Assembly: GCA_949987705.1 (NCBI GenBank)
Contig: OX465281.1
Coordinates: 189,397,112 to 189,461,111 of the forward strand
Direction of reading: 5' to 3'
Origin: Thereva unica
Lineage: Eukaryota; Arthropoda; Insecta; Diptera; Therevidae
DNA: 64,000 bases
This document shows positions 45,940 to 56,573 of the stretch, piece after piece. Position numbers and translations under genes: made by a program. The notes beneath the pieces are model-generated. The model saw nothing but the letters and a program-made list of their open reading frames with translations. It was not told where the DNA came from and searched no databases. The first letter of the stretch is position 1; the number at the start of each line of letters is the position of its first letter.

Positions 45940-47180
45940 AATACATATGTATGTACGTATTCCATATTTAAATGGCGACAATTACCCTACCTGGAAGGGG
46001 CAGACTCTTTGGCTACGTGAAAGACGTAGCATTACAGACGGTTTTGGGATGACAACGACCTAGGTGCACGTATTGTGTCGTTAGTAAAGAACATGAAAAC
46101 CTCAAACGATGTATGCAAATTTCTTTCGGAAACCTACGAGAAAAAGGGGCCCACGACAAAAAAGGGGGAATTTCGCAAATTAATTAATTTTCAGATGACT
46201 CCTGGACAAACAATGGCTAATTATCTCAGTGAATTCAAGAACGTTAACAGGTTGACAGAGCGAGGAGCGACACTGGACGAAGAGTTGATAGTAGTGTTAC
46301 ACCTGGAGCGCGTTCAACCTTACTATAGCAAACCACGAGGTAAGCTGTGGTTATGCTACATAACTTCACTTAACCGCGAAAGTTTATGTTTAACCATGGA
46401 GGTTTTTGAACGTACCGTGGTTAACTACGTGGTAAAGAAACTTTAAAATTTTTTTCCATAAAATAGTGTCGGCTATTTGCCTCAATTATTTCCAATAATT
46501 ATTTATTTAAAATAATCTCACAAATCCCACTTTGATTTGTTCATTATTAACATTAAAACAAACGTCAAAAAATTGTTTTTATTCTTCTTCTTCTTAACTA
46601 TCGCTAACCATGCTCCCGAGCATGGTTAAAATTTAACTACACCATGGTTTAACCACGAAGTTTTTGAACGACAAAAGTTTGCCATAGTTAACCATGGTTA
46701 ACCATAGTAAGGTTTTTGAACGCGCTCCTGGATAGCTTGTCTGAGAATTACAAGGCCTTTGATGCCCAAAGCAAATACTCTGAATTGACGCCTCTCACAC
46801 AAGGTTATTAGAGGTTAGCGAAAGGAAACGGGAAAGTAACAGTAATGTGTTTAGTGCAAGATATAGTAAAGCGTTGAATAAAGCACGTGTACAAAAGGGT
46901 AAAACATAAGAATAGCTATTCAAAGTTAGATCAAGTGCAGTGTACACAATCAGAAGAAAGTGATTCACAACTTGAACATGGTTTTACGGTAAAAGAGTGT
47001 GCCCACTTAATAAACCTAGAAAAAAGAGTTCCCCAATCGAAAATTAAAACACTGTGCCGCTACTCATATATGTGCGGAAAGAGATAAATTTGTCGCATTT
47101 CGAAGAACTCTTAAACCCAACCATGTGAGGCTGGCCAACGATGAATTAATAGAAGTGAATGGAGTAGAGTAGGGACAGGC
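45940..47180 (+). pseudogene. copia-type gag remnant, split by a MITE
   Basis: Translation from about 45965 gives FKWRQLPYLEGAD-like sequence; from 46075 it gives SLVKNMKTSNDVCKFLSETY, FRKLINFQMTPGQTMANYLS and LDEELIVVLHL. This is the UBN2-type gag of Ty1/copia retrotransposons, the nucleocapsid protein. Removing the element at 46306-46727 with one CTG joins VVLHL to DSLSENYKAFDAQS in frame. Further on, 47105-47155 reads RLANDELIEVNGVE, possibly the protease region. There are no LTRs, reverse transcriptase or integrase in the window, and stops are present upstream. I call it an old partial copy. Confidence 0.75.
46306..46727. mobile_element. 422-bp MITE in copia gag, CTG duplication
   Basis: GAGCGCGTTCAA at the left and TTGAACGCGCTC at the right are perfect inverted ends; CCTTACTAT and its complement continue the match. 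CTG precedes and follows the element (46303-46305 and 46728-46730). The interior carries repeated GGTTAACCATGG-like palindromes. The family is unknown to me; a 3-base TSD fits PIF/Harbinger size but not its usual TWA sequence. Confidence 0.8.
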
Positions 47181-47415
47181 ACAGTTCAATTGAACACTAT
47201 TATAAATTGAACAATTAAGCAAATTCACCTGTTCAACACACTTTTTGGCTTTGATCATCTCGGCGGTTACTTGATCTATTCCCGGCGCTTTTCCATTTTT
47301 CAGCGATTTTATTGCCATCTTCACCTCGATAATTGTCGGTTGGGTATCGAGAAGCTGATTCGTCGGCTGTTCGATAATCATCGGTCCGGGTGATGGACCT
47401 TGCGGTGGATCGTGG

Positions 47416-49030
47416 TTTTTTTTTTATATGAAAAAACCAAGCTTAGGTGTAACCCTTTGTACTACCAGTCCGTCATGTCGTTCAGTTCATGGTGCAATGT
47501 CTAGTAGTAGCTTGGTTTGAAGAATAGAGGAGAATAGGAAAGGTTAGAGGGGGTCTGGAGGGTGTAGAAGAAAATGACGGTGAACCTCACGTTTGAACTC
47601 TAAGATGTTGTACGAGTTCGGAAATACTGACTGCGGGAGATTATTCCACAGTCGAGTTGTTCTATTCATAAACGAACTTCTAAACCGTATTGTGCGTGAA
47701 CGGGGGGGCTGTAGGGTATGAGGGTGAGCCGAGCGGGCTAATCTTGTGTTGCGGGAAAAGTATTGCCGTGCAGGCAGGAGATCCTGAATTTCAGTGGAAC
47801 AGTCACCATGGTAATAGCGATAAAGTATGGGGAGGGCTGCTACATTCCTACGGTGGCTTAAGGTGTCTATGGAGGCGCGAAAGGGGCCATCACCAATGAG
47901 TTTAAGGGCACGATTTTGCACCTTGTCGAGACAAGCCAAGGTGGTTTTTGGGGCGCCTGCCCAGATATGCGAGTTGTATTCGAGGCGTGGCCGAATGTAG
48001 GATTTGTATATTGTAGCCAATGCGGCTGGCTGGAGGAGGAACTTGCACCTCTTGAGATATCCAAGTCATTGGAAGGCTTGTTTGGCGATTTGAAATATGT
48101 GATCATTCCATCGCAGATGCTCCATTAAAGTTACTCCTAGGATGTTGAGAGTTGAGTCAGCCGCTAGATTCTCTTTATCCACTGAGATAGGAGGAAGGTC
48201 GGTACAATTTTTGTTGGAGATCAGACAGTACTTCGTTTTTGTGGCGTTGAATTCGACGCGGTTCATTTCGCCCCAATGAAGAATCGATTCGATATCCCGG
48301 TTGATCGAGGTCGACATCAGTTGACGGTGGTAAAGACAGGGTCTTGCACGTGCTTGTCTTATATTGTCGAAGGAGTAAGAGAAATTCAGAGTACCGTCGT
48401 CAGCGAAGCAGTGAAGTGGGTTGGAGGGGATTGAGAGCAGATCATTAATGAAGATTAGAAAAAGTGCGGGTGAGAGAATTGACCCCTGGGGAACTCCGGC
48501 TGAAATGACATGTGGGTTGGATTCGACGCCGTCCAATACTACCTTGATTGAACGGCCTGAAAGAAAGCTCTTAATCCAGTTCTTTAGAACTAAGGGTACA
48601 CCAAAAGCTTGGAGTTTATTCAACAGAGCTGGATGCCATACTCTGTCAAAAGCCTTTGATATATTGATTAAGCAACCAGACCAGACTCGCCAAAGCTGTG
48701 AATGCTTTGGTTGATACACTCGGTTAAACACACAAGCAGATCGCCAGCAGACCGTTTAGGTCTGCAGCCGTATTGCCTGTCGTGTATAATTTGGTTGGAT
48801 TCTAGATATTTCATCAGCTTTTTATTGATTATTGTCTCCATGATTTTGGAGAGAACAGAAGTAATTGCTATTGGGCGGTAGTTTAAGGGGTCGGTGGCTT
48901 CACCTGTTTTTGGAATTGGCTGAACATGAGCTAGTTTCTAAGAGTCGGGATACACTCCGGAGAAGTAAGACAGGTCAAAAAGTTTGTGCAGGGGTTTAGC
49001 CAAAGGTGAGGCTGAGATTGAAGGTGAGGT
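47416..49030 (-). mobile_element. LINE-C: 5'-truncated APE-type LINE inside the RTE
   Basis: Minus-strand insertion with an A-tail (T-run at 47416-47425 on the plus strand). The RT begins at the right with NYRPI-like sequence near 48890. 48731-48066 reads ISKAFDRVWHPALL, GVPQGSILSPALFLIFINDL and FADDGTL; the catalytic box is FADD rather than YADD. After a frameshift near 48066 the frame 48020-47544 reads SYIRPRLEYNSHIWAGAP, LDKVQNRALKLIGD, NRTTRLWNNLPQSVF and ends HPPDPL. GGTT-type sequence at both borders lets the RTE coding rejoin as FHQLYN plus HDPPQG. Related 3' fragments occur at 19905, 31741, 34760, 44386, 59795 and 63240. Confidence 0.85.
47544..48731 (-). pseudogene. LINE-C reverse transcriptase, one frameshift
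   Basis: Two overlapping frames (48731-48066 and 48020-47544) cover RT domains from the first catalytic Asp region (NISKAFDRVWHPALLNKLQA) through FADDGTL to the conserved C-terminus (FKREVHRHFLLHPPDPL). A single frameshift lies in the segment after DHIFQIAKQAF. An insertion or rearrangement near 48310-48350 (RARPCLYHRQLMSTSINRDI) may be natural variation. The endonuclease is missing through 5' truncation. Not functional. Confidence 0.8.
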
Positions 49031-49292
49031 TGTACAGCTGGTGGAAGAATTCTCTCCACCGCTACAGGCGTTCATGAGAAGAAGTTCCTTCCGATTTTTT
49101 GATGTTGTCGTTTGATGATGCTATTTTGTCGCCTAACCGGCGGATTGTCTGGTACAGCGTCCGGTGCTCATGCCTCGACGCAGCTTCTTCCATGTCGGCC
49201 ACAATGTTATTCCAGTACGCTTCTCGTTCCGATTTCATTTTCTGTCGAACTTCTTTATTCAATCGTCGGTATTGCTCAAAGTCGACGTGTTT

Positions 49293-50783
49293 GGGGTCGT
49301 CCATTAATTACGTGAGGCGTTTAGGGGGGGGGGGGGGGAGGGGGTCGAGCCGAATCTCACCAAATCTCACCTGGGGGAGAGGGGGGTCTCGGCAAATCTC
49401 ACGTATTTTTTTTTAAAACACACAGTGTAAAATTGCGCGAAAATTGGGTTAAATTAAGTAAAACGTGTTTCTCCACTAAAGACCCCCATTGACTTACAGG
49501 CCGGACGGCACGACTAAGCTTGACTCAGTCTAACTGAGGGATGAGTCTGGCATGTAGGTAAAGTCCTGACTCCCTACACACAGGCGAAAACGACTGCTTA
49601 GCATAGCAGGTTATTAATTCAAGTGCAATAATGCTCATGGCCCCAATGAAAGCTTCAAGCCTCACGCCGGCCGTGAACACAAAAGAGCAAAAAAGCGCAA
49701 ACGCGATGGTGGATGGTTTTCACGACTAGCTCGCGCCTCGCTTTCCGTTTCGAGTGCATACGGTGTGAATTCTTAGTGAATAGAAGTTCAGATCTTCAGG
49801 CTCGAACTGACGATAAATGCGAGTTTCGTCAGCTTTCTTGAACTGCAGGCCCCATACTAGTGATGAGCAAGACAAGTCTTGCACATTTAGCAAGACCAAG
49901 AAATACCAAGACAAGACAAGGATAAGTCAAGACTGCAAGATCAGGATAGCAAAGCTTTTTGCTCATCACTAAAGGGCAAAAGTTTTCCAGTAATGAGCAA
50001 AACGTCTAGTTTTGCAGGACAAAGACAATTCAGCAGGACGAAGACAAGACTGCAAGACTTTTAGCAAGACTTTTTCGAAGGCTTTTTGCTCACCACTGCA
50101 AGACTTTAGGCATTAATTTTAGATGAGCAATGTAGTCTTATTTTGTCCTGTCTTGTTTTGTTCCTGCTTTGGTCTGTTTAATGTACAATAAAAGGAAGAA
50201 TTGCAAGAAAAGTCTTGCTCATCACTACCCCATACAGTTGGCGGCCCGTGAGTGTTTAGGGATACTTGGCCTCAAGGCGAAAACTTTCAGGTCACGGCCT
50301 GCTGGCGACTTGTGTGTAAATTGGGGCCTTAAGATAGGGGTAAATCCTTCACAAAAATTGGTTGTCGATTGTCAAACGTGTGTCTCGTCAAATGCTGTAG
50401 AGTACGAGCCAAGTAACACTGACCCACAAAAAGGCCCTTAGAATTTAGAACTACTTGTGTGTCCACTACAAATGGAAAAGTGAGGGGAATAGAGGAGGGC
50501 AAGGCGTCAAAATTATCAGTTATCTCAAATAAAATCTTGCTCCCAACACCCCCCCCCCCCCCCTTCCGCACAGATGAACTTTTTACAGGCCCACTTTGCT
50601 GTGGTTACGACCGTAAATACGTATTTTTAGTGTAAATACTAGATTTTTTTAAAATTTGAAACATCTCACGTGAGATTAGGGGGGGAGGGAGGGGGTCGAG
50701 CCAAATCTCACGAAATCTCACCAAGGGGGGAGGGGGGGTCGAAAAATCCCAAAAATCACCTCACGTAATTTATGGATGACCCC
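49293..50783. mobile_element. 1.5-kb TIR element, GGGGTCGTCCATNAATTACG ends
   Basis: The left GGGGTCGTCCATTAATTACG TGAGG and the complement of the right CCTCACGTAATTTATGGATG ACCCC match. G-rich runs and AATCTCAC repeats follow inside both ends. TTT flanks it on both sides (49290-49292 and 50784-50786), a 3-base duplication. The middle holds a conserved body (about 49480-49830) that recurs at 55000-55460 and 63590-63880. A hAT MITE is nested at 49858. No transposase is visible; the superfamily is unknown. Confidence 0.8.
49858..50227. mobile_element. hAT MITE with perfect 8-bp TSD
   Basis: It begins TAGTGATGAGCAAGAC and ends GTCTTGCTCATCACTA, and CCCCATAC is duplicated exactly at 49850-49857 and 50228-50235. 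The interior is densely filled with GCAAGAC/CAAGACAAG motifs and their complements. Confidence 0.9.
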
Positions 50784-52053
50784 TTTCATTCGTTTCCGCT
50801 GATCGACGAGGTCCAGACAGCTGTCCGAGATCCATGCCTGCGTATAGGTGGACACAACTCCATTGCACACTCCACAGTAGACTTCGACAATTGCCTTTCT
50901 TCTACATCGATATAGTCCGGTATTGCGAGCACCGTGAATTTGTTGGATAATGCCATTTGAAACTATAGCTCGATGGCCGGGTTTCGTAGCAACGTCCAAT
51001 TCTTCTTGGTTGGTGGTGGCACCGTTTTCTTCGCTTTTTGTAATTGCATCTGCTATTTCGCTCGAACAAGATAATGATCCGATCCGCAATCGGGCCCACG
51101 CATTGCACGTACGGCTTTAAGCGTCGATAGGAATCTTGCGTTGATCAAAACGTAGTCTAACATCGCCGTGTCTTTGCCGGATGGATTTCGCCAGGCGAGT
51201 TGGTGTTTGAGTGGATGACGGAAAATGCTGTTGCCAATGATCAAGTTGTTTGACGATGCGAATGAAGGCAGGAGTTAGCCGTTGTCGTTAATTACTACGT
51301 GCCCGAATTTGCCCAAGGTTCCTTCCCAGCCGGTTCGATCTGCTCCTGAATGTGCATTGAAGATTGAAGTCCCCCGCGAGTATCATTAATTCGTTTCGAG
51401 GTATCATATCCAGCGTCTGTTGAAGCTGATCGTAAAATTCGTCCTTGTTCGCGTCTGTGCTGGTCTTGGTTGGCGCATAAACGGACACGATATGGGTGTT
51501 GTTCGTTCCACTGATGGTTACCACCGCCAAACGCTCGGATATCGGTTGGAATGCGATAACGCTGATGGCAGGCCGTTGATCGACCATAAAGTCAACGCCG
51601 GCCTCACGTCTCACCACCGGAATAGTAAAGCGTCATCGTTTCGTCGATTGTTGGCGGGTCGATCGTTAATGTCTCGGATCCGGTAAGCCGTAGTTTCGAT
51701 AGCGTGGCAACTGATATTTTGTATTTTAACAATTCCATTGCTATGATTTCCTTTTGACCGACGTGATGTTCCATTCTTACATTCCACGCGGCGAATTTGA
51801 ATTCCATTTTCGGTGTGACTAGTTCGGGTGTTCGGCCAGTAACCCACTTCTCACCAGCATCCCTGGTCCCCAGTGCGGGCACATCGGCTGCCCCGGATGC
51901 AGTAGCATTATTTCGTGAATAGTTAGTTCGTTTATCCATGCGGTTTCTTGCCTTGACCACCCTCCTCCTTTCACACCCTGGGCTTGGGACCAGACGAAGG
52001 CGGAGCCTGTACCCAATCATTTCCGCTATTTTACTATTTTACCTGTACTATAA

Positions 52054-52460
52054 AGGCTGTATCAGAACCTAAAAATGTGCAGCGTGCAGCAGCAGCGCCA
52101 GAGCAGCATGCTGCAGTCTGTATCAGATCCTGTTGTTTCACCCGTGCAGCGCAATTTTTGTTTGACAGTAAAACCTCGAAATAAAATTTTTGAAAATGTT
52201 AATATAATCCCTCCATGATCTAATTCTTTTAACAAAAAACTACCGCCTGTTGTTCACTCGTTAAAAATTTCGCGCGTCTTCTTTAAATTCACTTGTCAAG
52301 TAAGAAGTGTCAAAAGTGCTGCATGTATATATGCAGCAAAATTAGAGTTTGAGATGAAAATGCAGCACGCTGCTCTGGTGCTGCTTTGCTTTTCATTTTA
52401 CCAGCCTCAGCCAATAGAAACACTTGTCGGTGCAGCGCTGCAGAGGTTCTGATACGGCCT
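52054..52460. mobile_element. PIF/Harbinger-like MITE, 407 bp
   Basis: AGGCTGTATCAGAACCT at the left matches the complement of the right AGGTTCTGATACGGCCT with one mismatch. TAA is duplicated at 52051-52053 and 52461-52463. CAGCAGC and GCAGCGC motifs recur. It sits at the 5' edge of the RTE. Confidence 0.8.
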
Positions 52461-52463
52461 TAA

Positions 52464-53308
52464 GTTTTGTGTTAGGGGTGCGAGTTTTCAAAAGTGACAC
52501 TTTGAGCCGCCCTTTCAACGAATGAAGTAATCGGGCCGTTTTTCTTTGTAAACTATCGTGGTGAAAATGCCACAGATGGAGATTCTTTCCGAGGCATGAA
52601 AAGCCAATACTCACTGGACCCTTGCGACGTATATCCCTCTCCCTCTTCTCCGCGCAACGATTTACAAATATTCGAATTGCAAATTGTAAATCTGCCTCGG
52701 GATCAGAAATCCTATATTTACAACCAATTACAAAAAAAAAAAAAAAAAATCTGAACTCCTTCAGTGTTCTTATAAATGCCCACTTAAAACCATGTTCTGT
52801 GTCTTACAAGCTTATACCCATATACCAAGTACAAAATCCTCCAAATGAATATCCATAATTACACGCCTATTTTCATAAGAACTGGACTTGTCCGCCCATG
52901 TGCTCGACACAAAAAAAAACGCCAACAACTGCACTTCTTAAATTCATAAAGAGCCATAATTATTATCGAAAACAAACCAACAATGCTGAAAATGTGCGTC
53001 ACAATTTCCCCCAAGGTAGAATTAAATTAAGAATGTTGTTTGATATGAAAAGGTATAAAAGTGTGTACGCGACCAGAAAAGTCAACAGCTCCTTTCGGTT
53101 GGGCGATTCTGAATTGAAACAAATCCGGCTCCATCCATATCCATTAGGGATTGACATAGGAGTTCATACTCGTGCCCAGAGCATAACTATCTCGCGCAAG
53201 GAGCAAAAAATAATAAAAACAAAACAAGAATAAAGCAAATAATAAAGAAAAAAAAAAAATAAACAAAATGAGAATAAGAACAAGAATTGAAAACAAGTCA
53301 AGACTTAC
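52464..53308. other. Intron sequence 3' of the 53309 exon
   Basis: AT-rich with A-runs at 52732 and 53249. I see no coding or element ends. The donor GTAAGT of the minus-strand exon begins at 53308. Confidence 0.5.
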
Positions 53309-53378
53309 CTGCAGCACTTTGTGGTCGCGACACGCCTGCATGGCTTTCCTTTCTTTGGATTTCATCGCCCGATTCATG
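53309..53378 (-). CDS. NCKAP5-like gene, 70-bp exon
   Basis: Minus-strand exon between a strong acceptor (ccttctttccag, ending at 53379) and a consensus donor (CAG/GTAAGT at 53308). Its first base completes a Ser codon begun in the exon at 61307 (AG + C), and it ends in phase 0, as the coiled-coil exon at 38780 requires. It encodes (S)MNRAMKSKERKAMQACRDHK then VLQ, a basic helical stretch that leads directly into the coil ARFTRQETLLQ. Splice strength, phase agreement on both sides and the codon pattern are the evidence. The exon is too short for a family match of its own. Confidence 0.75.
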
Positions 53379-54380
53379 CTGGAAAGAAGGAAACATAACA
53401 ATGTTAAGGGCTCGAATTAAGTATCCAAACATGCAAGTAAGCACCCGAAGCAAAGGGCTAACAATGGGAGATTTAATGATGTATGAGCCATGGGAGGATA
53501 GATGTATGGTACGAGTGTGTTTGCCCTCTTGCTTAGATCCTATGTGAAATTCTGGAAACCGTTGCCGATTCGGGGCAATTTTAATGCCTTGAAGAGCACC
53601 AGCGCTCCTTCCCGTGTGCCTTGTTCCTCTATTGTAGCAGCATAGAGGTCTTAAGTGGATATCCTCAGAACTGAAAGAATAAATAAACTCCTAGTCACGA
53701 CCAAAACATGCTATAAAGCCCCTAAATAGCGCTGTTCCTCTAAGTGCTTGTTTTAAATAGACCGACAGCAGTCAGGTTTTGCATAATTAGAAAGAAAATT
53801 TATGAAATAACAAAATCCCTTTTCCACTTTCACGATAGAATCTTATGTCGCTACCAACACTGAGTCCGTTGAAACTTTAAAGAATGCGCTTGTTTGCTTT
53901 TGGCTAATATAAACTAGGTGATTGTGAATTATGCAAATGGTCCATGGCATGTTCACAAAAATAATCTCACGTTAAGGTTGGTCCAAATCTTACGCAGTTG
54001 AGCAGATGTAAAATAGATGCGTGAAGATGACCGTGACACATGGAAGGACAGTGTGAAATTTTATGCTGAATCTATAAAATCACGCTAAGCCAGTCATGAA
54101 ATTTTATTTATTGAATCCTCCTTTACACCTTAATGGATAATTCTGTTTTGGTAATAACTTAAAAATATTCATAAAAAAGTGTTCCGAGTTTTTTTATGAT
54201 CTTTTAAATTGTTGGTTTATACAAATTTTAAGTCGGATTAAAAATTTATCGGCGATCGAGCAGAGATCAATGTTTTTTGCATCGTTAGATTTATGTTGCG
54301 AATTTCTATCACAATATTTTGATAACATTGAAACCAATGGTGTGACATTCGTGAAAACATTGCTTGAGGCACATAATAAT
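53379..54380. other. Intron sequence, nothing recognised
   Basis: No repeats or genes supported. Confidence 0.45.
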
Positions 54381-54837
54381 AGCTGCGTTCCTTTTCTGCT
54401 AATTTTTACTATTTTTTACACTTGCGTAGGTACTAGCAACTACACTTGCTCTTATAAACGAGTAGATATCACTTGCAATTACGCAATTGAAATCCGCTAG
54501 GGGGAAAGCGGCCATCTTGAGTCTATTGTGAATTATTTTCACTTACGCCATTACCCGCTAGATGGCTTTTATTTGTGTCGAGCTGATTTACTCATATAAA
54601 AACCATAAATAAAACTTCAGTCGTACAATTATCAAAAATTATTATCTTTCGTTTTACTTTAGAAATTATCGCATTAATTTCTCCATTGTATCACAAATTC
54701 TTCTTTTAAGAATTTTTTATTTGTTAAGTTTAAAGTAACGTCAAAAATTTCAAGTGAGATTTTACTCAAATCAGAAAATTTTGCGTTCCTTTTCTGCTCT
54801 GCTCACAAGTACTAAATAGTAGAAAAGGAACGCAGCT
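54381..54837. mobile_element. 457-bp MITE, AGCTGCGTTCCTTTTCTGCT ends
   Basis: The left AGCTGCGTTCCTTTTCTGCT is mirrored at 54815-54837 with a one-base difference. AATAAT lies outside both ends, a possible 6-base TSD. An extra direct copy, GCGTTCCTTTTCTGCT, is at 54783. Confidence 0.75.
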
Positions 54838-54903
54838 AATAATTCTAATAAGAAAATGGGGCAACAATAGATGAATATTTTACGCATTTAATTCTTTTCG
54901 TAA

Positions 54904-55566
54904 GGGGTCGTCCATAAATTACGTGAGGCGTTTATGGTTTCCTCAAGAAACAGTGTAAATTTGGTAGAACACTGGGTGAAATTAAGCAAAACATGTTTTT
55001 CTACCAAAAACCCTTATTTACACCGGCAGGCAGTGCCCGATGAAAGCAACACAATACTCAGTCTGACTGAGGGATAAGGATTTCAGGTATCCGCCTTACA
55101 GGCCGTGGCATGCAGGTGACGTCATGATTCGAAAGTTCAGCTTAGCAGGTTGTTAATTCAAGCGCAAAACTGCTCATGGCCTCAACGAAAACTTTAAACG
55201 CACAAACAGATTCGTGACTGGAAACACCTTAAAATACACGGACCACCATTATATAAGCTGGCTGCATACTCACGCCGTGAACATCCGCGAACAATCACGA
55301 ATGCAAGTGTGGGTGGTTTTCGCGCCTAGTTAACGCCTTGCTTTCAGGTCCGACTGGATACGGTGTGAGTTAGAGCGGTAAATTCACGGCCTGAGACTGA
55401 AAAGAAATTCAGATCTTCAGGCACAACCTGACGACAAATAGCCACAAATATTTCCTACTGGGAAAGAAGGAAAGTTATGTAGGTCTAGGTGATAAGTGGG
55501 AAAGGCGAAGAACTGTGGTGCTGCCGGGATTCGAACCTTACTCCCTAGACTACCGGTGCCCCCGAG
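54904..55566. mobile_element. Truncated copy of the 49293 TIR element
   Basis: GGGGTCGTCCATAAATTACG TGAGGCG is the left terminus. The body (AGTCTGACTGAGGGATAAGG, AGCAGGTTGTTAATTCAAGC, GCTCATGGCCTCAACGAAA) follows the sequence seen at 49480-49830. No right terminus. At its far end 55526-55537 reads GGTTCGAATCCC on the minus strand. Confidence 0.65.
55515..55566 (-). other. tRNA-like (box B) segment, possible SINE head
   Basis: The minus strand contains CCGGTAGTCTAGGG followed closely by AAGGTTCGAATCCCGGCAGC. The second matches a Pol III box B / T-arm and the first resembles box A. They are only a few bases apart, so the anticodon arm is missing and this is not a tRNA gene. It could be a deleted SINE head or chance. 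Confidence 0.3.
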
Positions 55567-55909
55567 GCTAACCTAATACCGCGGTGTTTTTGGAGGACGC
55601 AATAAATTCACTAAAAGAATAAAATATCTCATAGTCGTACAACAACTGTTCTGTAGTTTTAAGAGATGCCCCACAGTTCCGACCGCTACAATCAACTACA
55701 TGCATTATTCTGCTTAGATGATTATTGAGCGAACAGTGGTCTGTCAGGAGCTCTGTTACCATTTTTATCTCCCAACTTTTGAAATTTAAAAGTTTGCCCG
55801 CTTGGGGTTGGAGTTAAGAGTTTAATTTAAGTACAAAGCAACCAGGACAAAAGAACCAAATGTCAAAGCTGTGATATTGTGCTTTTTCTAAATTTCAAGA
55901 AGAGATTTA
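55567..55909. other. No feature seen
   Basis: Short frames only; nothing recognised. Confidence 0.4.
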
Positions 55910-56573
55910 GCGAGTTTTTGTGTATGGTAAAGTGAGACTTAAATCAAGCCACAAAAAATTGCTCCAATGCAAAGAGTTTCTGACGAAAATAGCATTGAAG
56001 ACCTGTGGTGCAACACTGGATCTCGGATACAACCAGGCAAAAAATTGAACGCAGGAGGGCTCTAAAAAATAACATGACGCTATCAATTTGAACGGGGATA
56101 TTCCCAATTACACCGGGAAGTAAAGAGAGACGTCCGGCCTGAAAAAAGGGGCCAGATAAACAAGCTCTTGGGAAAGCATCCTACTATAAAGCATGCTGTA
56201 AATAGTGCGAATGGAAGGCTGTTGTGCAGCGACGAGGAGCAACTCCAAAGATAGATAGATTACTTCTTCGCTGCCCTGAATGGTTCGCTTGCACAGAAGC
56301 CTCAGGAAAACAGCCAATAAGAACTAACAGTGCACCATCCAAGACAGAAATAGTAACCGCAATTCATGCAATGGCCAATGGTTAAGCAGCTGGAAAAGAT
56401 GGCATCCCGCCAGAATTGTTGAAAGCTGACTTAAGCCTCACAGCAGATGCGCAACAGCTAATCCTGGCAAAAGCATGGAGGTAGGTAGGTAGGTGAAGGG
56501 CTGCCTCCAGTGCGACCGGAGGCCCAATTAGCGCTTGGCGCGCCGTTTTGTTACCTCAAGCTTGTGTACCTTA

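Larger units (their letters stand above)
47200..52053 (-). mobile_element. RTE LINE, nested host of three insertions
   Basis: Minus-strand RTE in pieces. 52053-50787: 5' region, and an endonuclease with FKFAAWNVRMEHHVGQKEII, IVSVYAPTKT, MILAGDFN, LDYVLINARFLSTLKAVRAM and GSDHYLV. 49292-49031: VDFEQYRRLNKEVRQKMKSE, YWNNIVADMEEAA, and RWREFFHQLYN. 47415-47220: PTIIEVKMAIKSLKNGKAPG then IDQVTAEMIKAKK, the start of the RT. The pieces rejoin in frame when the insertions at 49293-50783 and 47416-49030 are removed. The endonuclease frame has several shifts (e.g. near 51610 and 51280). The catalytic part of the RT is not present. Confidence 0.85.

Noticed and set aside
55515..55566. tRNA gene
   Set aside because: Box A and box B are almost adjacent, with no anticodon arm between them.
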